DNA of 64,000 nt from Bacteroidota bacterium (GTDB taxonomy: Bacteria > Bacteroidota > Bacteroidia > Bacteroidales > FEN-979): positions 1 to 64,000 of the forward strand of contig JAPLDI010000017.1 of assembly GCA_026391795.1 (NCBI GenBank), written 5' to 3'. Made by a program: the position numbers and the translations under genes. The notes beneath the pieces were generated by a model. It had not been told where the DNA came from and ran no database searches. It saw only the letters and a program-made list of their open reading frames with translations. Positions 9,974-19,877 of this stretch are shown here, piece after piece; the first letter of the stretch is position 1; each line of letters begins with the position of its first letter.

Positions 9974-10381
9974 ATGCCCGACCTTTTTAAATATCCGCCC
10001 AAGATCCTTGTTGCACTGGGAGAGACCATCGGTGGCGGGAAGGATATCCTTGAGTGGTTCCTGAAGAACGGGTATCCGGAACTGGCTGCCTTTTCGTATG
10101 CCGTGCAGGGCAGTGATGAAGCGGTTGACTGGCTGCTGAAGAACGGATTTCCCGAGCTGGCCGCGCTCGACAGTGCGATTGATGACGATGCCAGGGCCTA
10201 TGAATGGTTACAGCGTAACAAGTACTCCTTTCACATTGTTTTTGCTGATGCCGTGCATGGGAAGGGAGAAGCCATCCAGTGGTTTCTTCAACGCAAACTG
10301 AATGTTCTGCTGAACATCACGCAAAAGATCCGGCAATTAAGGGACAGCCACACCTTTGACTACCATAAACTGCATTTCTGA
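9974..10381 (+). CDS. Small internally repetitive protein of unknown function
   Basis: Repeats of EWFLKNGYPELAAF / DWLLKNGFPELAAL / EWLQRNKYSFHIVF / QWFLQRKLNVLL. Confidence 0.7.
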   Translation: MPDLFKYPPKILVALGETIGGGKDILEWFLKNGYPELAAFSYAVQGSDEAVDWLLKNGFPELAALDSAIDDDARAYEWLQRNKYSFHIVFADAVHGKGEAIQWFLQRKLNVLLNITQKIRQLRDSHTFDYHKLHF

Positions 10382-10389
10382 CCCGTTGA

Positions 10390-13095
10390 TCAGCCGCATT
10401 TGGTATAGCCGCATTTGGTACAGATCGGGCATCCTTCCTGGTAGATCAGCACATTGGCTTCATGGCAGTTCGGACACACCCGTTCCGGTGCTTTGGTCCC
10501 GTCGGGGATGAATTTTTTCAGGGCACGCTCAACCCCGTTTTTCCAGGTGTTGATGGAATCGACCTCGAAATGAAGTTTAGCGATGATGTTGACAACGAAG
10601 GGCAACGGCATCCCATGCCGCAGGATTCCGGAGATCAGTTTAGCATAATTCCAGTATTCCTTGGTAAACGACCGGGAAAGCCCTTCAATCGTGATTTTGT
10701 ATCCCTGCCTGTCTTCAAACTGAAAATCATACCGTGATGTGACACCATCGGGACGGTTCTTACAGATCCACCCTTTCTGCACCCACTGGGGGATCCAGAA
10801 ATCATCGGCACGTCCCGTAAAGATCTCGTAAGGATGTCCGTTAAGGAGACCAACCACGGCAACCCATTTTTCATAATCATTCTGAAAACGGACAATTTCG
10901 GCTTCCAGTTTATCCGGACGGTGGGGGGCTCGGGTTTCCCTGAATTCCTCAGCATCTCCGTTGTCATCCTTTTTATCGTTATTCACGAGAACCCCTTCCC
11001 TGCTGCCGTCGCGGTAAACAGTCATTCCTTTGCAGCCCACCTTCCAGGCTGTCTGATAGATGTCGGCCACCATCTCTTCCCGGGTATCGTTGGGGACATT
11101 CACCGTGACGCTGATGGAATGATCCACCCATTTCTGAACGGCGCCCTGCATATGAACCTTGGCAACCCAGTCGATGTCGTTCGATGTTGCCTTAAAATAA
11201 GGTGACTCTTTGATGATGGTCTTCAGCTCCTTCTCATCCATATGCGACACCTCATCGAGGTTGTACCCCTGAGTTTCAAGCCAGGTGACAAATTTATGAT
11301 GGAAAACATGGTATTCTTCCCAGGTATCCCCGATCTCATCCGTGAAGGTTACACGGGCATGTTTATCGTTGGGGTTTACTTTGCGCCGGCGTTTGTAGGT
11401 CACTGCAAACACAGGCTCCAGTCCGGAGGTGGTTTGTGAAAGAATGCTGACCGAGCCTGTCGGGGCGATGGTAAGGAGGGCGACGTTACGCCGGCCATGC
11501 TTCACCATGTCTTCATAGAGCTCCGGTGCTGCCTCTTTCATGCGCAGGATGAAGGGATTGTTTTTTTCCCGTTCGGCATCCCAGATCGGGAACGCCCCTC
11601 TTTCGCCTGCCATGGTGATCGATGAACGGTACGCTTCGATGGCAAGCATCTTGTGAACCTCAACCGAAAAATCAATGGCATCGTCCGAACCGTAGCGTGT
11701 TCCGAGTGCCGCCAGCATATCCCCTTCCGCAGTGATCCCGAACCCGGTCCGTCTGCCCTGGAGTGCTTTTTCTTTTATATTCAGCCAGAGATTCCTTTCC
11801 CGGGCTTTGATGGCTTCATCTTCCGGATCACTGTTGATCTTCTTGAGGATGTTATCTATTTTTTCCAGCTCGAGATCAATGATGTCGTCCATCATCCGCT
11901 GGGCCTTATGAACATGATCGATAAAGAGGTCGCTGTCGAAACTTGCTTCAGCGGTAAAAGGCCTGTCAACGTAACTGTAAAGGTTGATGGCCAGGAGACG
12001 GCAACTATCATAGGTACAGAGAGGGATCTCCCCGCAAGGATTGGTGGAGATGGTTTTGAATCCGAGATCGGAATAGCAGTCGGGCACCGATTCCCTGCGG
12101 ATGGTATCCCAGAAGAGGATCCCGGGTTCAGCAGATTTCCATGCATTGTGGATAATGTTCTTCCAGAGGTCCTGGGCCTGTATCTTTTTAACAACCTTGG
12201 GATCGGACACTTCGATGGGGAACTGCTGTGTAAATTCCCCGTTGGAAACCACGGCATTCATGAATTCATCGGTGATTTTGACGGAGATGTTGGCACCGGT
12301 CACTTTGCCGGCTTCCAGCTTGGCGCTGATAAAATGTTCGGCATCGGGATGCTGGACCGAGATGCTGAGCATCAGTGCACCGCGCCGCCCTTCCTGGGCA
12401 ACTTCGCGGGTGGAATTGGAGTAACGTTCCATGAAAGGAACGATGCCGGTGGAGGTCAGGGCACTGTTTTTCACCAGGCTGTTTTTCGGCCGGATGTGCG
12501 AAAGGTCATGACCCACGCCGCCTCTTCTCTTCATTAACTGGACCTGTTCCTCATCGGTTTTCATGATGGCACCATAGGAATCCGAAGATCCTTCATTGCC
12601 GATCACGAAGCAGTTGGAGAGTGAACCGATCTGGAAGGTGTTCCCGATGCCTGCCATCGGACTTCCCTGGGGAATGATATACTTAAAATCACGGATGAGA
12701 TCAAACACTTCCTCCTCGCTCATCGGATTCGGGTATTTCTTTTCGATCCGGGCGATCTCGCGGGCAATCCGGTGGTGCATATCGTCAGGCGTAAGCTCGT
12801 AAAGCTGACCTTCTGAATTCTTTAAGGCATACTTGTTAACCCAGACATTGGCAGCCAGCTGATCGCCTTTGAAATAAACGGAGGATGCTTTGGTGGCCTC
12901 TTCGGTTGTATATACTTCCTGCTTCCCTTTTGACGGAATTCTCTGTTGTTCCTTGTTCTTTCCCTGTTCTTTTTCCTGGTTATTCATCTCTGTGTCATCA
13001 ATCGTTACTTTCGGACGTACCCTCTGCGATAAAACTTCGTTGTAAAAGTCCGGTTTTGTTTCCTGATCAGTATTTACGACATGCTCTTTTTCCAT
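10390..13095 (-). CDS. nrdJ: Adenosylcobalamin-dependent (class II) ribonucleoside-diphosphate reductase
   Basis: SLSNCFVIG, NPCGEIPL, C-terminal CPNCHEANVLIYQEGCPICTKCGYTKCG zinc-finger tail. Confidence 0.9.
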   Translation of the reverse strand: MEKEHVVNTDQETKPDFYNEVLSQRVRPKVTIDDTEMNNQEKEQGKNKEQQRIPSKGKQEVYTTEEATKASSVYFKGDQLAANVWVNKYALKNSEGQLYELTPDDMHHRIAREIARIEKKYPNPMSEEEVFDLIRDFKYIIPQGSPMAGIGNTFQIGSLSNCFVIGNEGSSDSYGAIMKTDEEQVQLMKRRGGVGHDLSHIRPKNSLVKNSALTSTGIVPFMERYSNSTREVAQEGRRGALMLSISVQHPDAEHFISAKLEAGKVTGANISVKITDEFMNAVVSNGEFTQQFPIEVSDPKVVKKIQAQDLWKNIIHNAWKSAEPGILFWDTIRRESVPDCYSDLGFKTISTNPCGEIPLCTYDSCRLLAINLYSYVDRPFTAEASFDSDLFIDHVHKAQRMMDDIIDLELEKIDNILKKINSDPEDEAIKARERNLWLNIKEKALQGRRTGFGITAEGDMLAALGTRYGSDDAIDFSVEVHKMLAIEAYRSSITMAGERGAFPIWDAEREKNNPFILRMKEAAPELYEDMVKHGRRNVALLTIAPTGSVSILSQTTSGLEPVFAVTYKRRRKVNPNDKHARVTFTDEIGDTWEEYHVFHHKFVTWLETQGYNLDEVSHMDEKELKTIIKESPYFKATSNDIDWVAKVHMQGAVQKWVDHSISVTVNVPNDTREEMVADIYQTAWKVGCKGMTVYRDGSREGVLVNNDKKDDNGDAEEFRETRAPHRPDKLEAEIVRFQNDYEKWVAVVGLLNGHPYEIFTGRADDFWIPQWVQKGWICKNRPDGVTSRYDFQFEDRQGYKITIEGLSRSFTKEYWNYAKLISGILRHGMPLPFVVNIIAKLHFEVDSINTWKNGVERALKKFIPDGTKAPERVCPNCHEANVLIYQEGCPICTKCGYTKCG

Positions 13096-13363
13096 ATCAA
13101 CAGTCTATTATTGGATCATAAATCTGTATACAACGCAAAATCAAGTGTGAAATGATTGCAATCGCGAAGAAATTTCAAGGAGCAATTTACAACGAAGAAT
13201 GGATGAAGATCAATTATTTTATTAACATAGTGAAGTTAACAAATTGTAATCCTTTGACTACAAAAATAATAGTGCCTGATAATTCATCCATAACTTGCAA
13301 GACACTAATCAGGACTGAATAAATTCCCGGGTGATGTCTGAAAACACAATTCAATAAAGGGTT

Positions 13364-13798
13364 TCAGGATGGCCAGATTATTTTTTTTCCAAATCCCAGC
13401 CGGTTGTCCGTCATCTTAATATAGCCGGGATTGATTCCCCACAGAAACAAGGTCGATAACCGGGCGACGGGGAATTTTTCCAGGTATTGCTTGCTTGCCG
13501 ATTTCAGTTCAGCACCCTCAAGTTTTCGCATCGTCCCGCTGAACTGGATCCCCCTGATCCTGCCGATCATCTTTGTCTCCAGGGCAATGGCACCGGCAGC
13601 CAGGAAATTCCCGGTTTCAACTGCATCGCGGATATGGCGGGTCTCCTCTTCGGAGGTAAAAATAAAGAGATTTTCCTTTTCATCATAAACATAGAAGCAG
13701 GTGGCGCACCAGGGTTGCAGCCCCCGGGTCACAGCCAGCGTGAAAATGTGGTGGTCGCGGATCAGCAACACGATTCTCTTGTCGATGGGTGGGTTCAT
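13364..13798 (-). CDS. Pyridoxamine 5'-phosphate oxidase-family protein
   Basis: ATCFYVYDEKENLFIFTSEEETRHIRDA; start at MNPPIDKR, adjacent to upstream CDS stop. Confidence 0.7.
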   Translation of the reverse strand: MNPPIDKRIVLLIRDHHIFTLAVTRGLQPWCATCFYVYDEKENLFIFTSEEETRHIRDAVETGNFLAAGAIALETKMIGRIRGIQFSGTMRKLEGAELKSASKQYLEKFPVARLSTLFLWGINPGYIKMTDNRLGFGKKIIWPS

Positions 13799-13799
13799 A

Positions 13800-16700
13800 T
13801 CAGAAGTCTGTGCTGAGCGATAAATAAAAAATTGGTTTGCGGACTCTTCCTTCCTCAACCCCCCAGGCAACATCTCCCCGGATAAAATAGCCGAAAAGTT
13901 TTGCCCGCAGACCGCCTCCAAATCCCTCTACAATGGGATCTTTCATAAGCTGAACCTGGATGTAGAGCGGCTTGCTGTCTATATACGATGTATAGAGCTG
14001 ATTGGTCTCCGAATAAGGGTTCCACCCGGTCCATGCCGTGCCGACATCGACGAAAGTTACCATCTGGAAATTATTCAGGAATTCGGAACGGATGGGCCGG
14101 TTGAAAAAGTACCGGAACACCGGCAGCCGGATCTCTCCGTTGATGACAACAAAACTGTTTCCGTTCCGGATGTTCTGGTTGAACCCGCGCATATTCGTGG
14201 CCAGGGTCTGGAACACGTAATTCTGGTTGTATGCCACCGGCGTCCGGGTATCGAAACCCGGAAACAGCCAGTTGTCGACGCCTCCCATGTAATAAAGCAG
14301 CCGGTTGCTGCCGAACGAAGTACTTGCCGCAACCCGTAAAGCCAGGATCATGCTGCGGTGGAGCTTCTGATAATGACGGAAATCCCCTCCCAGGATCACG
14401 ACATTGTTATTGGAGGCATTGAGCAACTGATAGTATTCACCGAAGATCTTGTAGCGCGTTCCGTTGTAAAGATTCAAACCGGTACTCCGGGTGTTGTCAT
14501 ACGTCAGCTCCCCCTTGATGCTGCCCCAGTAGCGATTCTGGTCGGGTACCTGGAGATTGAACGGGTCGGTAGAGAGGTAAACGGCACGGTCGTACCTGAT
14601 CGTCGCGGTACCTTTGACATTGAACACGGGTGTAAAAGGATAGGTGGCAATGTAATAAAGTTCATGGATCCGGTGACGTACGATGGAGTAATAACCTGAT
14701 TCCTCAATCGACTGACGGTGAAAAATGATCTGGTGATCGAGTCGCCGTCGGAGGTTTGAATAGCTGAAAAGGTATTCGTTGTTGATGAAGTTGAAGTTCA
14801 GCCTGACCCCGCCGGTAATGCGGTAATCTTCCATCAGGTCGGTCACCCCGACCATAAACAGGGCATTCAACCCGGGGTTGATAAAAATGGGATCCTTTGC
14901 TCCGGTAAAAGGCTGGTAGGCCGAATTGAGGTAGTTGAAATCGATCTGGGTGACCATCTGGTCGATGGAATATTCCACATTATAATTCAGCGACCTTGAT
15001 GTGCGGTACTTGTTGACGCTGTCTTTTGGCGGAATGAAGGCAAACATGTCTCCGCGCTGTTTCAAAGAAGTGTCAGTAACGGCCTGGTGCAGGGTATCGT
15101 GACCCTGCTCCGGGATCACGCGCTCATCTCCTTCGGAACCCGCCTTACCACCCGGCCCGCTGATCTTCACGGTGGTAAAATGCTTTTTCCCCTGGGCCTT
15201 GGGGGCCTCCTTCCTCTGAACGGTATCTTTCACAGAAGAGGTTCCCTTTTCACGCAGGATTCCCATCCGGTAATTCTCATAGAAGGTATTCGTGACGGTT
15301 GAGGGTTTCAGGAACTTGGGTTCAATCCGGTCGGAGGTGGTCAGCTCAAAACGGTTGTTTAAAAAAGTCACATCCCCGATCCTGGCTGCACGTGTGTTCA
15401 CATCCTGCTGGAGAATGTTCCTGGAATTGTTGGTGACCGGGTAGGAGGTTGTGAAATAACGGTAGTGTGTTGTTGTATCAATAAAGGTAATGGCACTATC
15501 GAAACGTGCCAGGTAACGGTTATAGATTCCATTCTGGTCGCTCAGGAAGCAGACGAACCGGTCATCGTAGGACATCGGCTGGATCTCATCCACGAGCGGG
15601 GTCCGGGTGATCCGGCGAAGAACCGGTTTCTTTTCCGCATAATCATACACAAAAATATCATGCGAAAAATGAAGATTTTTCGGAGTGATGACAGGATCAA
15701 ATCGGATGGTGTCGTTATCGCGGTTGGAACTGAAGATGACCTGGCTTGAATGCTGGATAAAACGCGGGTTCAGGTCGTCATAAACATCCTTCGTGATCTG
15801 TTCGTACGACCCGGCAATGATGTTGTAGACATAAATATCAGACTGCCCCTTCTGAACGGCTGAAAAAACAAGCTTACTGCCGTCATCCGAATAGGAAAAA
15901 TCAAGGATCTTCTGAAAATCATGAAGGATCTGAAGATCGAGCGTCTTCTCATCGATCGTATAGAAATAGAGGTAATCTTCCCCTTTTTTCTCCGTGATGA
16001 TGGCCAGGATCTCCCCGGTAGGGTACCAGGCCAGGATCGGGTAGGTAAAATCGGGCTTTTCGGCAAGACGGTAACCCCCGCGATAAATCTTACGGCTTTT
16101 TTTTGTCTCGAGGTCATACAGGTAGATCTTGTAGACCCCCAGGTCATACACGCAATAGGCAGCATATTTCCCGTCGGGACTGAACTTCAGCTGGCGGTAA
16201 ACCTTATCCTGTTTTGATTTTTTAATGATCTTGTCACCCGTCAGATCTGTGCGTGAAGGATCTTCCGCCTGGTAGATCCCCTTATAAAAGTCAAGCCATT
16301 GGGCGATCAGCTCTTTAAAGGAAATTCCCAGCACAAACAGGAATCCTTTTTCCACGTTGCGGTTCAGCCGGGCAATATAGACGATATTCGGGATGGAAGA
16401 TTCCCCGTATTTCAGGGAGATGTAATTCCAGAGCGAGTGACCGGCATAGGTGGCCTCCTTTCCTGTCAGGTGGTTGAATTTTTCATATTTCCTGTTCAGG
16501 ATGGCATCTTTCACAAGGTTGTCAACCTCGGGATTCCACTTTTCTGAGATGTAGGAGACCAGCCCGTTCATGTACCACTCCGGCATGGTAAAAATGGCGT
16601 TGTTCTTGATCTGGGCCCCGATCCCCGCACCGTAAACCATCTCGTTCAGGATCACCGTTGCAATGCCGGCCCTTATCTGCTGTTCAAAATGGTCATAATT

Positions 16701-17150
16701 GCCATCAAAATAGACCAGCACTTTTCCACCGATGATCTTGGTAACCCCGCCCGTATTGTAACTCTCCCAGTCACTTTCCAGTCCGATGTTGCTCTGTTTC
16801 AGATCGGAAAGGTTATTGAAAATAATGAACTGGACCTTCTCTTCAAGCGACGACTGAAGTTCAGTCTCGATCTCTTTGACGTGGGTGTCGGCATATTCGG
16901 CGGCATACATCGCCAGTTCCTTCCCGTTGAGGTAATAGTAGGTATCGAATTTTTCGAACCGGAAATAGCTCCAGAAAAGATTTTTGAACTGAACGCGGCT
17001 TTTCCCGAAGGTCAGCTGGGATCCATTGTAGAACTGGGCATTGGATGAAAAGGAAATGCAGGATAAAACAAGGTATAGGATGAACGATACCCCGGCAAAA
17101 CAGAGGCGTATTTTATACCTTTCCGCAGAATTCATGGTTTGTATAGACAA
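13800..17150 (-). CDS. Large multidomain envelope protein: degenerate peptidase-MA-like N-terminus, TolB/WD40-like beta-propeller, C-terminal outer-membrane beta-barrel
   Basis: LKFSPDGKYAAYCVYDLGVYKIYLYDLETKKSRKIYRGG propeller repeats; C-terminal barrel-like strands ending in aromatic-rich FYLSLSTDF. Confidence 0.7.
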   Translation of the reverse strand: MSIQTMNSAERYKIRLCFAGVSFILYLVLSCISFSSNAQFYNGSQLTFGKSRVQFKNLFWSYFRFEKFDTYYYLNGKELAMYAAEYADTHVKEIETELQSSLEEKVQFIIFNNLSDLKQSNIGLESDWESYNTGGVTKIIGGKVLVYFDGNYDHFEQQIRAGIATVILNEMVYGAGIGAQIKNNAIFTMPEWYMNGLVSYISEKWNPEVDNLVKDAILNRKYEKFNHLTGKEATYAGHSLWNYISLKYGESSIPNIVYIARLNRNVEKGFLFVLGISFKELIAQWLDFYKGIYQAEDPSRTDLTGDKIIKKSKQDKVYRQLKFSPDGKYAAYCVYDLGVYKIYLYDLETKKSRKIYRGGYRLAEKPDFTYPILAWYPTGEILAIITEKKGEDYLYFYTIDEKTLDLQILHDFQKILDFSYSDDGSKLVFSAVQKGQSDIYVYNIIAGSYEQITKDVYDDLNPRFIQHSSQVIFSSNRDNDTIRFDPVITPKNLHFSHDIFVYDYAEKKPVLRRITRTPLVDEIQPMSYDDRFVCFLSDQNGIYNRYLARFDSAITFIDTTTHYRYFTTSYPVTNNSRNILQQDVNTRAARIGDVTFLNNRFELTTSDRIEPKFLKPSTVTNTFYENYRMGILREKGTSSVKDTVQRKEAPKAQGKKHFTTVKISGPGGKAGSEGDERVIPEQGHDTLHQAVTDTSLKQRGDMFAFIPPKDSVNKYRTSRSLNYNVEYSIDQMVTQIDFNYLNSAYQPFTGAKDPIFINPGLNALFMVGVTDLMEDYRITGGVRLNFNFINNEYLFSYSNLRRRLDHQIIFHRQSIEESGYYSIVRHRIHELYYIATYPFTPVFNVKGTATIRYDRAVYLSTDPFNLQVPDQNRYWGSIKGELTYDNTRSTGLNLYNGTRYKIFGEYYQLLNASNNNVVILGGDFRHYQKLHRSMILALRVAASTSFGSNRLLYYMGGVDNWLFPGFDTRTPVAYNQNYVFQTLATNMRGFNQNIRNGNSFVVINGEIRLPVFRYFFNRPIRSEFLNNFQMVTFVDVGTAWTGWNPYSETNQLYTSYIDSKPLYIQVQLMKDPIVEGFGGGLRAKLFGYFIRGDVAWGVEEGRVRKPIFYLSLSTDF

Positions 17151-17215
17151 TGGGTATAAAAGGAACGGCTAAGTTAAGATTATTTTATATCTCATGGCAA
17201 TCTCCTTCGTTTTCG

Positions 17216-17223
17216 TACCTTTG
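17216..17223 (+). promoter_or_regulatory. Bacteroidota -7 box TACCTTTG upstream of MBL hydrolase
   Basis: TAnnTTTG match 38 nt before ATG. Confidence 0.5.
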
Positions 17224-17260
17224 CAGGGCTTTGGGCGTCAGTATTTATAACCGTTTTCGC

Positions 17261-17899
17261 ATGATAAAAATAGAGAAATTTGTTTTCAATTCTTTCCAGG
17301 TCAATTCCTATATCCTTCAGTCCGGATCGGGCGAATGTGCGATCATCGACGCCGCCTGTTATGAAGACAACGAAAAACAGGAAATGAAGCGTTTTATTGA
17401 AAAAAATAATTTAAAACTGGTCCGGAACCTGACAACCCACTGCCATGTCGATCATATCTTCGGGAATGGTTTTACCGCGAAAACGTATGGGATCTATCCT
17501 GAATACCATGAAGCCTCCGTTCCATTCCTGGCTACCGCTGCCGAGATCGCGGGTTCTTTCGGCTATTCCCTGGTCGACAACCCGCCCCCTGCCCGGTATC
17601 TTGTCGACGGCGACAAAATCCGGATCGGAGATGTTGTTCTGGAAGTTTTTTATACACCTGGACATGCCGACGGAAGTGTCTGTTTTTACAATAAGGAACA
17701 GGGGTTTGTCTTTACAGGCGACGTTCTTTTCCGTGACACGATCGGCAGGACTGACCTTCCGTCCGGGAACTTTGACCTGCTGATGAAAAGCATCCGCGAA
17801 AAATTATTTACCCTGCCCGATGATACGGTTATTTATGCCGGCCATGGTCCGGAATCCACCATCGGGTACGAAAAGCAGAACAATCCGTTTGTCCGTTGA
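17261..17899 (+). CDS. MBL-fold metallo-hydrolase (glyoxalase II-like)
   Basis: THCHVDHIFG metal-binding motif; PGHADGSVCFY; start at MIKIEKFVFNSF. Confidence 0.88.
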   Translation: MIKIEKFVFNSFQVNSYILQSGSGECAIIDAACYEDNEKQEMKRFIEKNNLKLVRNLTTHCHVDHIFGNGFTAKTYGIYPEYHEASVPFLATAAEIAGSFGYSLVDNPPPARYLVDGDKIRIGDVVLEVFYTPGHADGSVCFYNKEQGFVFTGDVLFRDTIGRTDLPSGNFDLLMKSIREKLFTLPDDTVIYAGHGPESTIGYEKQNNPFVR

Positions 17900-18879
17900 A
17901 AAAGATCCTGATCATCCGTTTCAGCTCCATCGGGGATATCATCCTGACCACCCCGGTGATCCGGTGCCTTAAAACCGGGCTGCCGGATGCGGAGATCCAT
18001 TATCTCACCAAGAAACAAAACCAATCCATCCTGCAGGAGAATCCCTGGCTTACCCGGATCTGGCTGTATGAAAAGAATTTCAAGGAGTTGCTGCCGCAGC
18101 TGAAGGCCGAAAAATTTGATTTCATTGTCGACCTTCACAAAAATCTCCGCTCCAGGTATCTCCTGCTAAATCTGCGCAAACCTTGCGGAACATTTCAAAA
18201 ACTGAATCTTAAAAAGTGGCTGATCGTCAACTTCAGGGTTGACCGCCTGCCCCGGATCCACATTGTTGACCGTTACTTTTCAGCAGTGAAACCGCTTGGC
18301 ATCGTGAACGACCGGAAAGGGCTCGATTATTTTATCCCTTCCGGGGAAGAGGTTGATCTTTCAATTTTGCCGGATCCCTTCCGGGCAGGGTTTGTGGCTT
18401 TTGTAATCGGCGGGAAACACCGGACGAAAATTTTTCCGGAAGAGAAGGTGGCACAAGTCTGCACCCGGCTGTCGCAGCCGGTTGTCCTGCTGGGCGGAAA
18501 GGAAGATGTGGAGAGCGGCAACAGGATTGTACAGCTTGCAGGATCTGCTGTTTATAATGCCTGCGGCCGGTTTTCAATCAACCAGAGTGCCTCCCTCATC
18601 CGGCAGGCTGCCAAGGTGATCACCAACGACACCGGGCTGATGCACATCGCTGCCGCCTTCGGGAAGGATATCCTGTCGGTCTGGGGAAACACCATTCCGG
18701 AATTCGGGATGTTCCCCTATGTTGAAGGAAAGGAAAATGCAGTTTCCCGGATCTTTGAAGTGAAAGGTCTTTCGTGCCGTCCTTGTTCCAAGATCGGCTT
18801 TGAAAAATGTCCGAAAGGTCATTTCCGGTGCATGCTTGACCAGGATACGGCAGCCATGATCAGTGCCCTTAACCAGTAG
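17896..18879 (+). CDS. Glycosyltransferase family 9 (heptosyltransferase-like)
   Basis: ILIIRFSSIGDIILTTPVIRCLK; TNDTGLMHIAAAFGK; TTG start overlaps previous stop. Confidence 0.88.
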   Translation: MKKILIIRFSSIGDIILTTPVIRCLKTGLPDAEIHYLTKKQNQSILQENPWLTRIWLYEKNFKELLPQLKAEKFDFIVDLHKNLRSRYLLLNLRKPCGTFQKLNLKKWLIVNFRVDRLPRIHIVDRYFSAVKPLGIVNDRKGLDYFIPSGEEVDLSILPDPFRAGFVAFVIGGKHRTKIFPEEKVAQVCTRLSQPVVLLGGKEDVESGNRIVQLAGSAVYNACGRFSINQSASLIRQAAKVITNDTGLMHIAAAFGKDILSVWGNTIPEFGMFPYVEGKENAVSRIFEVKGLSCRPCSKIGFEKCPKGHFRCMLDQDTAAMISALNQ

Positions 18880-18887
18880 AACCCGCC

Positions 18888-19679
18888 ATGAATTTTGTCG
18901 ACACCCATACCCATCTTTATGCAGAGGAATTTGATCCCGACCGCGATGCAGCGGTTCAGCATGCGATCGCTAAAGGTGTTGACAGGCTGCTGCTTCCGGC
19001 CATCGACCGGAGTTATTACGAGCGTATGATGCAGGTGGCCATGCGCTACCCGCAAACCTGTTTCCCCATGATCGGGCTTCATCCCACTTCGGTGAAGGCG
19101 GATTACCGCGAAGAACTTGATTTTATCCGGAAGATGCTGGAAAACAACCGGGAAACTTTCCTGGGCATCGGCGAGATCGGCATCGACCTTTACTGGGACA
19201 AGACATTTGCTGATGAGCAGACCGCTGCATTCAGCGATCAGCTTGACCTTGCTGTTGAGTACAGGCTGCCGGCCGCAATTCACACAAGGAATTCCTTCGA
19301 CATTGCGATCGGGGTGATCCGGCAGAAGAACAATCCCGGGCTGAAAGGTGTTTTCCATTGTTTTGGCGGATCGGCCGAACAGGCACAACAAGCTACGGAA
19401 CTTGGCTTCATGCTGGGGATCGGCGGCATCATCACCTACAAAAATTCAGGTCTGCAGAAGGTGGTTGAGGCGACCGGGCTTGAACACCTGCTGCTGGAGA
19501 CCGACGCTCCCTATCTCCCCCCGGTTCCTTACCGCGGACAGCGGAATGAAAGCGCCTACATCCCGCTCATCGCTGCCAAGGTTGCTGAGATTAAGAAATT
19601 ACCTGTTGAGGAGGTGGCGGAGATAACGACACGGAACGCAGAAATGCTGTTTAAGTTGATGCTGGATGCTGGTTGCTAG
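18888..19679 (+). CDS. tatD: TatD-family metal-dependent hydrolase/DNase
   Basis: DTHTHLY, GEIGIDLYWD, ETDAPYLPPVPYRG. Confidence 0.93.
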   Translation: MNFVDTHTHLYAEEFDPDRDAAVQHAIAKGVDRLLLPAIDRSYYERMMQVAMRYPQTCFPMIGLHPTSVKADYREELDFIRKMLENNRETFLGIGEIGIDLYWDKTFADEQTAAFSDQLDLAVEYRLPAAIHTRNSFDIAIGVIRQKNNPGLKGVFHCFGGSAEQAQQATELGFMLGIGGIITYKNSGLQKVVEATGLEHLLLETDAPYLPPVPYRGQRNESAYIPLIAAKVAEIKKLPVEEVAEITTRNAEMLFKLMLDAGC

Positions 19680-19739
19680 ATGCTGGTTGTGTGGGTATAG
19701 GGTATTGGGTATTGGGTTTTAGGTTTAAGGTATTAGGAG
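19656..19739. repeat. Heptad array TTGATGC|TGGATGC|TGGTTGC|TAGATGC|TGGTTGT|GTGGGTA|TAGGGTA|TTGGGTA|TTGGGTT|TTAGGTT|TAAGGTA|TTAGGAG
   Basis: 12 in-register 7-nt units; overlaps the tatD 3' end. Confidence 0.9.
19693..19716 (+). other. Canonical G-quadruplex motif GGGTATAGGGTATTGGGTATTGGG
   Basis: Four GGG runs with 4-nt loops. Confidence 0.7.
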
Positions 19740-19770
19740 TTAAACTTTGTAATTTTGTTGATTGTGATTC

Positions 19771-19875
19771 ATCCAGCATCCAGCATCCAGCATCCAGCAT
19801 CCAGCATCCAGCATCCAGCATCCAGCATCCAGCATCCAGCATCCAACACCTAAAACCTAATACCTAATACCAATA
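19771..19875. repeat. Heptad array ATCCAGCx10|ATCCAAC|ACCTAAA|ACCTAATx2|ACCAATA
   Basis: 15 in-register 7-nt units ending 2 nt before the ansA ATG. Confidence 0.95.
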
Positions 19876-19877
19876 AA

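Noticed and set aside
11653-12537. 294-aa plus-strand ORF opposite nrdJ
   Set aside because: Shadow ORF antisense to a strongly recognisable CDS.
13096-13363. Cobalamin riboswitch upstream of nrdJ
   Set aside because: No B12-box-like sequence or convincing structure seen in the AT-rich leader.
19651-19867. ORFs 19651..19842 (-) and 19673..19867 (+) encoding MLDAGCW / IQHPASS heptapeptides
   Set aside because: A stop-free 7-nt repeat is open in all three frames on a strand and gives a heptapeptide repeat automatically; no independent coding evidence.
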